Shown: one piece after another, positions 1 through 8,720 of the stretch
Layout: each line of letters starts with the position of its first letter
Numbering within the stretch: position 1 is the first letter of the stretch
Assembly (NCBI GenBank): GCA_019636615.1
Contig: JAHBXF010000001.1
Location: 992,001-1,056,000 of the forward strand
Direction of reading: 5' to 3'
Length of the DNA stretch: 64,000 nucleotides
From: Phycisphaeraceae bacterium
GTDB taxonomy: Bacteria > Planctomycetota > Phycisphaerae > Phycisphaerales > UBA1924
Translations under genes and position numbers: made by a program
The notes under the pieces: model-generated
What the model was told of the DNA's origin: nothing
The model's database searches: none
Seen by the model: the letters and a program-made list of their open reading frames with translations, nothing else

Positions 1-1
1 G

Positions 2-493
2 CTCAACGGCCCGTGGCGCGCCCCCGCCTGGGGCGCACCCTTCACAACCTCAAACAAGCGTCGCGCCGCCCGCGCGCTCAACCGAACGGTGCGCTGCATC
101 TCTCGCGTCATCATCGACCCGCGCTTCCGCGGGCTGGGCCTGGCCAGAGAACTCGTGCGCACCTATCTGGCCCGCCCGCTGACCCCGCGCACCGAAGCCC
201 CCGCCGCGATGGGCCGATTCGCCAACTTCTTTCTTGCCGCGGGCATGCGCGCGGTGCCCTCGCCGCCGTCACGCCGCGATGCGCGCCTGCTGACGGCGAT
301 GCGCCGCATCGGCCGCCCTGCGCGCGTGCCGAGCGCGCCGCCGCCGGCGCTGAAAGGGGCGCTGGCGGCGTGGGCCGCCGAGAGCCGCGCCACCCGGGGC
401 CTTCTGGCGAGGCCGATCCACTGGCCCACCCTCGCCGCGCACGCCGCGCGCGCGGTGTCGCCCGACCGCCCCACGGTGTACGTCTGGCCGTGA
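2..493 (+). CDS. GNAT-fold acetyltransferase-like protein, 3' part only
   Basis: The reading frame is open from the left edge, so the gene starts outside the window; 163 residues are visible before the stop. Residues 35-53 of the visible part read RVIIDPRFRGLGLARELVR, the acetyl-CoA-binding beta4-loop-alpha3 pattern of GNAT proteins, where R/Q-x-x-G-x-G/A contacts the pyrophosphate. The remainder is alanine- and arginine-rich with no motif I recognise. ABC-type ATPases fused to a predicted C-terminal acetyltransferase domain (COG2401) have this kind of end, so a missing N-terminal ATPase is possible but cannot be seen. It lies 41 nt before the terminase gene on the same strand, suggesting co-transcription. 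The GNAT-like fold is fairly clear; the substrate is unknown. Confidence 0.6.
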   Translation, partial: LNGPWRAPAWGAPFTTSNKRRAARALNRTVRCISRVIIDPRFRGLGLARELVRTYLARPLTPRTEAPAAMGRFANFFLAAGMRAVPSPPSRRDARLLTAMRRIGRPARVPSAPPPALKGALAAWAAESRATRGLLARPIHWPTLAAHAARAVSPDRPTVYVWP

Positions 494-534
494 AACCCGA
501 TCCACAACCCACAAGGCACACCGCGAGGTCGCCC

Positions 535-2160
535 ATGCCACGCCCCACAGCGCCGTCTTTCACGCCGCCAACACGCCCGGCCGAGATCGACCCGGCCTCA
601 CCCCCCACCACGCCCGAGGCCCTGGCCTCGCTGCTGCGCGACGCCCTGGGCCTGCACATCCCGCGTTCGCCCATGATCACGTCGCACGCATCGCCCTTTG
701 ACTACATCGCGCACGCGTTTCTCTGCGACTTTGCGCCCCAGCCCCCGGCGCCGCTCGATTGCGTGGTGTGGGCCAACCGCGGCGGGGGCAAGACCTTTCT
801 GGGCGCGCTGGCCACCGCGCTCGACCTGCTCTTCAAGCCGGGCATCGAGGTGCGCATCCTCGCGGGCTCGCTCGAGCAGGCCCGCCGCATGCACGCGCAC
901 CTCAAGCGGCTGCTCGACCCGGGCCGCAACTCGCCCCTGGCCCACGCCGCCAACGCGCGCATCACCGACCGCAGGATCACCCTGCCCAACGGCTCGGAGG
1001 CCGAGATCCTGGCGCAGTCGCACACCTCGGTGCGCGGCGCGCGCCCGCAGATCCTGCGGTGCGACGAGGCGGACCTCTTCAAGCGCGACGTGTGGGAGGC
1101 CGCGCAACTCACCCCGCGCAGCGCGCCGTGCGGGCGCGCGGCGGTTCGCGGGCGCATCGAGTGCTTCAGCACGATGCAGAACCCTCACGGGCTGATGCAC
1201 CAACTCGTCGAAGAATGCCGCGCCGGCAACCGCCGCCTCTTCCGCTGGGGGCTGCTCGACGTGCTGGAGCGCTGCGGCCCGGCGCACGGCTGCCGCGCGC
1301 CCGAAACCCCGGACGCACCCCCCGCCGAGAGCGCCCCCAAGCGGCCCGGCGACTGCGCCCTGTGGGACGACTGCCGCGGGCGCGCCAAACGCACCCCGCC
1401 GCCGGGGGGGCACATCACGGTGATGGACGCGCTGGCCCACAAGCGCCGCGTGTGCACCGCCACGTGGGTGGCCGAGATGCTCTGCCGCCGCCCGCGCCGC
1501 ACCGACGCGGTCTACCCCGAGTTTGACAGCGCGCACCACGTCGGCGAATGGACCACCGCCGACGGCCTGCTCTTTTCGCCCGCCGAAGAGCCCGTGCGCC
1601 TCGCCGCGTTCCTGGGCGGCATGGACTTTGGCATCCGCGACCCCACCGCCATTCTCTGGGCGGTGCTCGACGACCTGGGGCGGCTGACCATTCTTGACGA
1701 ACACATCGAGGCCGGCCGCCTGATGAACGACCACACCGCGCGCCTCCTGGCGGGCAACGCCGAGAAGAACACGGCGCGCGGCCTGCCCCCCTGGCCCGTG
1801 CCGCAGTGGATCGGCATCGACCCCGCCGGCCGGCAGATCAACCATCACACCGGCGAATCTTCGGCCGGGCTCATGCGCCGGGCCGGGCTGGCGGTGAAAA
1901 CCTCACCCCTCACCATCGGCGCCGGGGTGAGCCTGATTCGAGCGCGCCTGCGCCCGGCCGACGGCGCGCCGCCCCGCCTGCGCATCCACCGCCGCTGCGA
2001 AGGGCTCATCCGGGCGATGGAATGTCTGCACTACCCGCCCGACAAGACCGACAAACTCGTGCCGGTCAAGGACGGCCACGACCACGTCTGCGATGCGCTG
2101 CGGTACCTGGTGCAGACGGTGGACAAGCCCATGACACTCCAGCAGGTCCACTGCTCCTAA
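535..2160 (+). CDS. Phage-type terminase large subunit (ATPase-nuclease)
   Basis: The 541-residue product resembles the DNA-packaging motor of tailed phages. A P-loop, ANRGGGKTFLG, sits at residues 80-90 and a Walker B segment, QILRCDEAD, at 172-180. A C-terminal RNase H-like nuclease is suggested by GMDFGIRDP (D364), GIDPAG (D429) and HDHVCDALRY (D516, D520). Four cysteines (C247, C253, C274, C280) between the ATPase and nuclease form a possible zinc-binding insertion. I chose the ATG at 535 because the frame also runs open upstream, but that part overlaps the better-supported GNAT-like gene. No portal, capsid or protease gene follows: the next gene is chromosomal. This may be the edge of a prophage or gene-transfer-agent-like cluster to the left, or a domesticated gene. 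Confidence 0.82.
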   Translation: MPRPTAPSFTPPTRPAEIDPASPPTTPEALASLLRDALGLHIPRSPMITSHASPFDYIAHAFLCDFAPQPPAPLDCVVWANRGGGKTFLGALATALDLLFKPGIEVRILAGSLEQARRMHAHLKRLLDPGRNSPLAHAANARITDRRITLPNGSEAEILAQSHTSVRGARPQILRCDEADLFKRDVWEAAQLTPRSAPCGRAAVRGRIECFSTMQNPHGLMHQLVEECRAGNRRLFRWGLLDVLERCGPAHGCRAPETPDAPPAESAPKRPGDCALWDDCRGRAKRTPPPGGHITVMDALAHKRRVCTATWVAEMLCRRPRRTDAVYPEFDSAHHVGEWTTADGLLFSPAEEPVRLAAFLGGMDFGIRDPTAILWAVLDDLGRLTILDEHIEAGRLMNDHTARLLAGNAEKNTARGLPPWPVPQWIGIDPAGRQINHHTGESSAGLMRRAGLAVKTSPLTIGAGVSLIRARLRPADGAPPRLRIHRRCEGLIRAMECLHYPPDKTDKLVPVKDGHDHVCDALRYLVQTVDKPMTLQQVHCS

Positions 2161-2195
2161 CGGCCCGCCTGCCGCACCCTACCATCGGGCACGCT

Positions 2196-2903
2196 ATGGA
2201 TTTTCGCATTCTGTCGATCGGCGCACTGGGCGCGCACCCGCTGTGGAACGAGCACGCCCCCGTGCGCACCGGCCACACCACCACCACGCTCATCCGCACG
2301 GGCAAGCGGTGCATCATCGTCGACCCCGGGCTGCCCCCGCAGGCGGTGGCGGCCCGCCTCGGCGAGCGCAGCGGCCTCTCGCCGGGCGACATCACCGATG
2401 TCTTTCTCACGTCATTCCTGCCCGAGGCGCGGCGCGGACTGGCCGCCTTCGAGCACGCCGACTGGTGGATCAGCGGCGACGAACGCGAGCAGGTGGGCGT
2501 GCACCTGGCGCAGCAGGCCATCAAACTCAGGCAACTCTCGCCCAGCGACGAAGACCGCGACGACGAAGAGCGCGCCCTGATGCGCGCCCTTGAGCACGAC
2601 ATCTCGGTGATGCAGCGCTGCAAGCCCGCGCCCGACAGGCTCGCCGAGCACGTTGACCTCTTCCCGCTGCCGGGCGTCACGCCCGGTTCGTGCGGGCTGC
2701 TGCTCAGCGCGCCGCGGGCCACCATCCTCGTCTGCGGCGACGCGGTGCCCACCATCGAGCATGTGGAGCGGGGGCAGGTGCTGGCCGGGGCCATCGACCT
2801 CGATCGTGCCAAAGAGAGTTTTCAGGAAGCGCTGGAGATCGCCGACGTGCTCATCCCCGGGCGCGACAACGCCATGGCCAACCCCGCGCGCCGCGGCTTT
2901 TAA
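2196..2903 (+). CDS. Metallo-beta-lactamase-fold protein lacking metal ligands
   Basis: The 235-residue protein follows the metallo-beta-lactamase plan: an N-terminal sheet (TTTLIRTGKRCIIVDPGLPP), a segment where HxHxDH should be, a later PGxTPGS segment, and a VCGDAV strand. The metal-binding motif is gone: the expected T-H-x-H-x-D-H reads LTSFLPEARRG, and the later histidine of PGHTPGS is valine (PGVTPGS). Only the aspartate of CGDA remains. It is therefore probably a non-catalytic member, perhaps a binding or regulatory protein; a redesigned active site cannot be excluded. It starts 35 nt after the terminase stop and converges with the DAHP synthase gene. Sequence-visible: the fold pattern and missing ligands. 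Inferred: loss of activity. Confidence 0.75.
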   Translation: MDFRILSIGALGAHPLWNEHAPVRTGHTTTTLIRTGKRCIIVDPGLPPQAVAARLGERSGLSPGDITDVFLTSFLPEARRGLAAFEHADWWISGDEREQVGVHLAQQAIKLRQLSPSDEDRDDEERALMRALEHDISVMQRCKPAPDRLAEHVDLFPLPGVTPGSCGLLLSAPRATILVCGDAVPTIEHVERGQVLAGAIDLDRAKESFQEALEIADVLIPGRDNAMANPARRGF

Positions 2904-2916
2904 GCACGCGCCGCGG

Positions 2917-4296
2917 TCAGGCGGGGCTCAGTTCGTGCGCGAGCAGAAAGGCCATTTCGAGGGCCTGCTGGTAGTTCAGTCGCGGGTCGCAGAGGCTCGA
3001 ATACCGCGCGGGCAGGTCGTCCTCGGTGATGCCCGCCGCGCCGCCCACGCACTCGGTCACGTCGTCGCCGGTGAGTTCAAAGTGAACGCCGCCCAGGGGC
3101 ACGCCCTCGCCGGCGCAGACCATGCAGACGGCGCGCAGTTCGCGCAGGATGGCGTCGAACGAACGGGTCTTGACGCCGCGCGCCGTGGTCATGCCGTTGC
3201 CGTGCATGGGGTCGCACATCCAGAGCACGCGCCGGCCCCCGGCCGCGCGCAGCAGCGCGGGCAGCGCGCCCTCCACGTTCGGCGCGCCCATGCGCGTGAT
3301 GAAGACCAGCCGCCCCGGTTCGTCGCCGGGGTTGAGGATGTCGCACAGCCGACGCAGTTCATCGGGCGAGGCGCGCGGGCCGATCTTCACGCCAATGGGG
3401 TTGCGCACCCCGCGGAAGAACTCGACGTGCGCCCCGCCCGCGTCGCGCGTGCGCTCGCCGATCCACGGCATGTGCGTGGTGAGGTTGTACCACCCTTCGC
3501 GGCGCGGCACGCGCCGCGTCTGCGCGCTCTCGTAGTGCAGGTTGAGCCCCTCGTGGCTCGTGAAAAACTCCACCCGCGTCAGGTCGTCCACGGTGCGCTC
3601 GCCCAGCGCTTCCATGAACCGAAGCCCGTCGGCCAGGTTCGTCGTCATGCGCTGGTACTGCGCACGAAGATCGGGCGAGAGGCTCGCGTGCGTGAAGAAA
3701 CTCAGGTCCCAGTACTCCGGGTGGTGAAGGTCGGCGAAGCCGCCGTCAACCAGCGAGCGGATGAAGTTCAGCGTCACCGCCGCGTGCTCGTACCCCTTCA
3801 CCATCAGCCACGGGTCGGGCGTGCGCGCCTCGGGCGTGAAGGGCGCGCGGTTGATCAGGTCGCCGTAATAACTCGGCAGCGTCACCGGCGTGCCGCCGCC
3901 GGCAGCCGCCCGTGTCTCTGTCGCGCTCGACCGCGGCTTGGCGTATTGCCCCGCGAACCGGCCCACCCGCGTCACCGGCTTCTTCAGCCCGTGCACCAGC
4001 ACCAGCGACATCTGCAGCAGGATCTTGAGTTTGTTGGCGATCAGTTCGGCGCGGCACTCGGCCAGCGTCTCGGCGCAGTCGCCCCCTTGCAGGATAAACC
4101 GCTTGCCCTCCTGCGCCTGCGCGATCTCTGTGCGCAGCCGCTCGATCTCCCAACTCGTCACCAGCGGCGGCAGGTGGCTCAGGTGCGTCTCGGCCGCCGC
4201 GAGCGCCCCCGCATCCGGGTAGGCGATGGGCTGCGCCACGGGGCGCGCACGCCACGAACCGGGGTGCCACGATGATGTCTGCTCGGCGTGCGTCAT
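2917..4296 (-). CDS. aroG: Class II 3-deoxy-D-arabino-heptulosonate 7-phosphate synthase
   Basis: This enzyme condenses phosphoenolpyruvate with erythrose 4-phosphate, the first step of the shikimate pathway, in the cytoplasm. The 459 residues match the plant/actinobacterial class II family in length and motifs: ILQGGDCAE near the N-terminus, RVGRFAGQYAKPRS, VEFFTSHEGLNLHYE, GVKIGPRAS, CDPMHGN and HFELTGDDVTEC. These carry the metal (Cys, His, Glu, Asp) and substrate ligands of the family. I start at the ATG at 4296 (MTHAEQTSSWHPGSWR); the frame stays open upstream but that part is low-complexity. It is convergent with the metallo-beta-lactamase-fold gene and divergent from tatD. Identification is secure. 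Confidence 0.95.
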   Translation of the reverse strand: MTHAEQTSSWHPGSWRARPVAQPIAYPDAGALAAAETHLSHLPPLVTSWEIERLRTEIAQAQEGKRFILQGGDCAETLAECRAELIANKLKILLQMSLVLVHGLKKPVTRVGRFAGQYAKPRSSATETRAAAGGGTPVTLPSYYGDLINRAPFTPEARTPDPWLMVKGYEHAAVTLNFIRSLVDGGFADLHHPEYWDLSFFTHASLSPDLRAQYQRMTTNLADGLRFMEALGERTVDDLTRVEFFTSHEGLNLHYESAQTRRVPRREGWYNLTTHMPWIGERTRDAGGAHVEFFRGVRNPIGVKIGPRASPDELRRLCDILNPGDEPGRLVFITRMGAPNVEGALPALLRAAGGRRVLWMCDPMHGNGMTTARGVKTRSFDAILRELRAVCMVCAGEGVPLGGVHFELTGDDVTECVGGAAGITEDDLPARYSSLCDPRLNYQQALEMAFLLAHELSPA

Positions 4297-4409
4297 GCTC
4301 GGGTTGGGGGGGCATGGTATCGGCCGCGCCGCGCCCGCACCATCATCGGCACCGGCGCGAGCGCGGATCACCCCGTGCCACCGGGGCGCGGAGTTCATAC
4401 GCTCACCGC

Positions 4410-5204
4410 GTGATCGATACGCACTGCCACCTGACCTTCCCCGACTTCCAGCCGGACCGCTCGCCCGGGGGTGTGCCGGGGGTGCTCGCGCGTGCCGCGG
4501 CGCAGGGCGTCGATGGGTGCATCACCATCTGCACCACCACGCAGGACGCCCCGAACGTGCTGGCGATGGCCAGGGCCCACCCGCGCGTGTGGTGCAGCGC
4601 GGGGGTTCACCCGCTCTACGCCGGCGAGGGCCCCCACCAGTGGGAGATCATGCGCCACGTGGGCACCGACCCGCTGTGCGTGGCGTGGGGCGAACTGGGC
4701 CTGGACAACCATTACAAAGAACCCGCCGGCGATGTGCAGCGCGCCGTGCTCGAAGACCAACTGGCGCACATCGAGGCGTGGCAGCGTGAGGGGCTCATCA
4801 AGCCAGTGGTGGTTCACTGCCGCGAGGCCTTCGACGACCTCATCCCCATCCTCGCCGCGTCGTCGCTGGCGCCCGAGCGCTTCGTTTTTCACTGCTTCAC
4901 CGGCGACGAGCACGACATGCGCAAGGTGCTCGACTTCGGCGCGTGCGCCTCGTTCACCGGCGTGGCGACCTACCGCAACGCGGCGGGTGTGCAGCGCGCG
5001 GCGAAGATCATCCCCGATGACCGCGTCATGATCGAGACCGACGCGCCCTTCCTCTCGCCCGACCCGCACCGGGGCACACGCCCCTGCGAGCCCTGGATGG
5101 CCAATGTCACCGCGCGCCACATCGCGCACCTGCGCGGCCGGCCCTGGGACGAGTTCCATCAACAGATCAACGAGAACACGCGCCGCTTCTTCGGCGTGGC
5201 CTGA
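4410..5204 (+). CDS. tatD: TatD-family metal-dependent hydrolase (DNase)
   Basis: The 264-residue product is a TIM-barrel amidohydrolase-like nuclease of the TatD family, whose characterised members are 3'-5' exonucleases. Metal-site motifs occur in order: DTHCHL (residues 3-8), GELGLD, VVHCREAF, FHCFTGD and IETDAPFL. I use GTG at 4410 as the start because it places DTHCHL at the very N-terminus, as in the family; upstream in-frame sequence is not TatD-like. The gene is divergent from the DAHP synthase gene and stands alone. Confidence 0.92.
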   Translation: MIDTHCHLTFPDFQPDRSPGGVPGVLARAAAQGVDGCITICTTTQDAPNVLAMARAHPRVWCSAGVHPLYAGEGPHQWEIMRHVGTDPLCVAWGELGLDNHYKEPAGDVQRAVLEDQLAHIEAWQREGLIKPVVVHCREAFDDLIPILAASSLAPERFVFHCFTGDEHDMRKVLDFGACASFTGVATYRNAAGVQRAAKIIPDDRVMIETDAPFLSPDPHRGTRPCEPWMANVTARHIAHLRGRPWDEFHQQINENTRRFFGVA

Positions 5205-5209
5205 GCGCC

Positions 5210-5914
5210 TTACGCGCTGCGCCGGCGACGGATGAGCGCGACGGTCGCCAGCCCCAGCGCGCCCAGCGTGCCCGGGGTGGGCACCACGCTCACCGAGAAG
5301 TTGTCGTAATCTACCGTGATCGAATAGCCGCTGCCGCTGGTCGAGTTGCTCGTGACAAACCCGAAGCGGATCGGCGCGCCCGACGCGGAGAAGTCTGGCG
5401 AGCCCGGCGCGCCGTTGATGCGCACGAAATCAGACCCGGTGAGCCCCTCGGCGGTGCGGGTTGTCCACGCGGAGGGTGTGCCGGTGGTGCCCGGCGCGGC
5501 GACGTAGACGTTCTGCCCCTGCTTGAGCGCGAACGAAAGCCCGTGGCCCTGACCAAAGCCCGTGATCATGCGGAAGTCGATGCTGTAATCGAGCAGTGAG
5601 ATCGCGCCGCTCACGGCGGGGTCGTAGCGCGTCGCCTGCGTGGTGCCCAGGCGGTGGAAGGCCCAGATCGTCGAGGGGCCTCCGCTCGCGCCCAGAACCG
5701 TGGTCTGCACGCGGAAGGCCTCGCCGGGGTTGCCCCCCGAGAGTTGCTGCGTGGCGGTTGCCGTGCCGCCGGTGCCCTGCTGGAAGAGTTCCAGGGCCCA
5801 GGTGCCGGGGGCGAAGGTGCCGTCTTGAAACGTGATGGCCGCCGAGGCAAAGCCGGGAAGGGCGGAAAGGGCGCACGCCGCGACAAGAACCCGGGCGCTG
5901 ACGATGTGGAACAT
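5210..5914 (-). CDS. Secreted PEP-CTERM-like sorted protein
   Basis: A 234-residue exported protein with an N-terminal signal peptide (VLVAACALSALPGFASA, cleavage near residue 25). Its C-terminus, VPTPGTLGALGLATVALIRR followed by RRSA, has the three parts of a PEP-CTERM sorting tail: a short P-x-P-like motif, a hydrophobic helix and an arginine cluster. The motif is PTPG rather than PEP, a common variant in planctomycetes. The middle is Gly/Ser/Thr-rich with predicted beta structure (YSIDFRMITGFGQGHGLSFA), resembling lectin or glucanase-like sandwiches, but no catalytic motif is evident. Its stop lies 5 nt from the tatD stop (convergent). The function beyond surface display is unknown. Confidence 0.8.
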   Translation of the reverse strand: MFHIVSARVLVAACALSALPGFASAAITFQDGTFAPGTWALELFQQGTGGTATATQQLSGGNPGEAFRVQTTVLGASGGPSTIWAFHRLGTTQATRYDPAVSGAISLLDYSIDFRMITGFGQGHGLSFALKQGQNVYVAAPGTTGTPSAWTTRTAEGLTGSDFVRINGAPGSPDFSASGAPIRFGFVTSNSTSGSGYSITVDYDNFSVSVVPTPGTLGALGLATVALIRRRRSA

Positions 5915-6086
5915 GTCTCTCTACTCCTGGTGTGCGGGGCGGAATCCCGCGTATGGTCTTACAAAGGATACCTCATGCACGCCGGGGATGCAAGAGGATT
6001 CTGCGAGCCCGCGTTTTCGGCGGCCCCGGGGCGATATTCTGGGACCGACGGAGTGCCGGGGGGCACACCGATGGAGGGCTGGAACG

Positions 6087-7571
6087 ATGCGCTGCAACGG
6101 ATGCTCATACCCGCTTTGGAACATCACGGCGCGTCAGTGCCCCGAGTGCGGCAAAGGGTTCAACCCCGGCGAGTACGAGTTCACTCCCGGGCTGGTGCAG
6201 TTCTGCTGCCCCGCCTGCAACCAGGTGTATTACGGCACCGACGCGCGCGGGCAGATGCTGCCGCCCGAGTTTGCCTGCGCGGGGTGCGGCCAGCCCATGA
6301 GCGCCGCGGCGGCGGTGGTGCGCATCAAGCCCGGCGTGCGAGAGTCTGAGACGACCCTGCGGGAGTTGCCCTGGATCGAACGATCGAGGCTTGGCTTCTG
6401 GCGCGGCTGGTGGGAGACGTTCAAACTCTCGATCACCTCGCCGCGCGTGATGATGCGACGAACCCCGCCGCAGAGTTCTTGGGTGTCGGCGGCGTGGTAT
6501 TCGCTGCTGAGCATTCTCATGTTCATGGCCCCGCAGGTGATCACGGTGGTGGTGATCTTTCTCATCGCGGCGGCGGCCTTTGCCGGCGGGCGTGTGCGCG
6601 GCGGGATGTCGCTGGCCTTCGCCGGGGGCACGGGCCTCTTCGTGCTGTTGGTGGCGGGGTCGATGCTCGCGTCGCTGCTGCTGTGGATCGTCGCGGCGCA
6701 CGCCACGCTGCGGCTGACGGGCGCCGTGCATGGCTCGATGCGCCGCACCGCGCACGCGCTGTGCTACAGCACGGGCGCGAACTTCATCGTGGCCGTGCCG
6801 CTGCTGGGGCTTTATCTGAGCACGTTCGCCTCGATCTATTGGCTGGCGCTCGCGGCGGTGATGCTGATTGAAGCCCAGCGCGTGCAGTGGTGGCGGGCCG
6901 TGCTGGCCGCGGTCATCCTGCCGGTGCTGCTGGGCCTTGGCGTGCTCGGGGTGGCGATGGCGGGCCTCTCTGCGGCGACCACGGCCGCGACGGCGCAGGC
7001 GGCGCAGGGGTTGAACACGGCGCGGTTCCTGACGCTTGGAACAACGGTGATGGTTGAACACGCCCAGCAAGGCGCGTGGCCGGCCCACGCGCTCGACCTG
7101 CGGCTCGTGGCGGGCGGGGCGATGGTGCAGAATCTGGTGCTTGAAGATGACGACGTTTTGCTGCCGGGCGTGACGGCGGGTGAGATGATGTCGCTCGGGG
7201 CCGATGCCCAGCGCGCGCGGATCGATGCGTTCACGGCGTCATTGCCCGCCCGCGTGCTGGCGGTGCGCGTGGGGCGCGTTGTGACCGTGTACCACGGGAT
7301 CGAAGGTCGGACGCCGCAGGCGGGGCTCTGGCTGCTGCTGCGGATCGACGAGGAGGGTGTTGAGATCGTGAGCGCGCCGGGGCCGAGAACACGCGTGTCG
7401 CTTGACCAGTTTGAGCGTGCGCTGGGCGCGCAGAACGGCGCGCGTGCCGCCGCGGGCCTGCCGCCCCTGCCCGAAAGCGTGATCGATCTCAAGCCCGGCG
7501 AACACATCGCGTGGCCGACGGAGAGCGAGTTGGCCGATGACGCCGGTGTTACTCCTGAAAGACCAGACTGA
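6087..7571 (+). CDS. Zinc-ribbon polytopic membrane protein, long paralogue
   Basis: The 494-residue protein opens with cysteine pairs (CNGC, CPEC, CCPAC, CAGC) that should form two zinc ribbons in the first 75 residues. A polytopic membrane part follows, with hydrophobic segments such as APQVITVVVIFLIAAAAFAG and LAALAAVML-like stretches, and the soluble C-terminal 170 residues carry no motif I know. I chose ATG 6087 because it begins MRCNGCSYPLW, matching the next gene's MRCTNCSYPLW; the open frame upstream is not conserved. The stop overlaps the start of the following paralogue by one base (TGATG), a typical translational coupling. Yip1-like membrane domains share this general layout. The function is unknown. 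Confidence 0.8.
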   Translation: MRCNGCSYPLWNITARQCPECGKGFNPGEYEFTPGLVQFCCPACNQVYYGTDARGQMLPPEFACAGCGQPMSAAAAVVRIKPGVRESETTLRELPWIERSRLGFWRGWWETFKLSITSPRVMMRRTPPQSSWVSAAWYSLLSILMFMAPQVITVVVIFLIAAAAFAGGRVRGGMSLAFAGGTGLFVLLVAGSMLASLLLWIVAAHATLRLTGAVHGSMRRTAHALCYSTGANFIVAVPLLGLYLSTFASIYWLALAAVMLIEAQRVQWWRAVLAAVILPVLLGLGVLGVAMAGLSAATTAATAQAAQGLNTARFLTLGTTVMVEHAQQGAWPAHALDLRLVAGGAMVQNLVLEDDDVLLPGVTAGEMMSLGADAQRARIDAFTASLPARVLAVRVGRVVTVYHGIEGRTPQAGLWLLLRIDEEGVEIVSAPGPRTRVSLDQFERALGAQNGARAAAGLPPLPESVIDLKPGEHIAWPTESELADDAGVTPERPD

Positions 7572-8521
7572 TGCGCTGCACCAACTGTTCATACCCGCTG
7601 TGGGACATCGCGGCTCGCACCTGCCCGGAGTGCGGGGAGGGGTTCAGCCCGGCCGACTACGAGTTCCCGCCGTGCGGGGTGCGTTTCTGCTGCCCCGCCT
7701 GCGACCACGCGCACGAGGGCACGGATGCGCGTGGGCAGATCGAGCTGGGGGAGTTCGCGTGCGCAGGGTGCAAGGCGCCGATGAGCGCGGCCGTCGCGGT
7801 GGTGCGCCTCAAGCCCGGGGAGTCAGAGCCCAGTGTGGTCTGCCCGGATATGCCTTGGCTGAACCGTTCGCAGCATGGGTTCTGGCGTGCATGGTGGAAG
7901 ACGTTTAAATTCTCGATTACCTCGCCGCGCATCTTGATGCGACGTACTCCGTCGGAGAGTTCGTGGGTGCAGGCGGTGTGGTACGCGCTCGTGTGCATCC
8001 TCACAGCTTCGCTGCTTATGTCTCTTTTGCGCGGCCCTCTGTGGATCATTGCGTGGTCCCGTGACTCGCTGAACCTCGGAGATTTGTTGGTGGTTCTCGC
8101 CTTTTCTATGGCACGCCATCTGCTTTGGAATGCGTGGTGGATGGTAGTCATGCTCCTGACTCATATCGCCACTTCGCACGCTTCCCTGCGGCTCACCGGC
8201 AAGGCGCAGGGCACGATGCGCCGAACAACGCAGGCTCTGTGCTACAGCATGGGGCTGTATCTCATCGTGGCTTCCAGTATCGAGGCATCTATGTTCGCTT
8301 TCGACATTATATCGAACTACTCTGGATATTCGCAAGTGTATATCTACCTCAAAGTATCCATTGTCATCTCTTGGGCCATTTTCGCCATGATCATGCTCGT
8401 CGAAGCGCAGCGCGTGTCGTGTTTGCGTGCCTTGCTGGCCATGTTGGCTATGGTGGCCGCGACATGGCTGCTGGCTGAAGTCGAGGAAACGATAGTATGG
8501 AGATACATCCTGAATAAATGA
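7571..8521 (+). CDS. Zinc-ribbon polytopic membrane protein, short paralogue
   Basis: The 316-residue product is a tandem duplicate of the preceding gene. The N-terminal half is closely similar (MRCTNCSYPLWDIAARTCPE, FCCPACDHAHEGTDARGQ, CAGCKAPMSAAVAVVRLKPG, FSITSPRILMRRTPSESSW). The membrane part keeps several hydrophobic helices, but the 170-residue C-terminal region of the long copy is absent. From about 8000 on, base composition is clearly less GC-rich than in the long copy, suggesting relaxed constraint or a different origin for the 3' half. It is translationally coupled to the upstream gene. The role is unknown; both may sense or bind a membrane partner through the zinc ribbons. Confidence 0.78.
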   Translation: MRCTNCSYPLWDIAARTCPECGEGFSPADYEFPPCGVRFCCPACDHAHEGTDARGQIELGEFACAGCKAPMSAAVAVVRLKPGESEPSVVCPDMPWLNRSQHGFWRAWWKTFKFSITSPRILMRRTPSESSWVQAVWYALVCILTASLLMSLLRGPLWIIAWSRDSLNLGDLLVVLAFSMARHLLWNAWWMVVMLLTHIATSHASLRLTGKAQGTMRRTTQALCYSMGLYLIVASSIEASMFAFDIISNYSGYSQVYIYLKVSIVISWAIFAMIMLVEAQRVSCLRALLAMLAMVAATWLLAEVEETIVWRYILNK

Positions 8522-8720
8522 AGTGCCATCGGCGCAGCGGGCACGGCGTAAACGGGTGTCTAGGTGATGGGTGCGCGTGTTGAGCGTGGAGGACGCTGGC
8601 GCAGCAGGGGGCGGCGGGAGGCGCAGCCATCGACCAGGCGGGGTAACATGCCGCTCGGCGCGGGCTCGCGGGCGTGTACCCCGCGGGCCAACGGGATGGA
8701 CCAAAGACGGGGGATAGCGC

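Noticed and set aside
13-534. Upstream extension of the terminase frame
   Set aside because: It overlaps the GNAT-like gene in another frame and is arginine/proline-rich low-complexity sequence; the ATG at 535 begins the terminase-like part.
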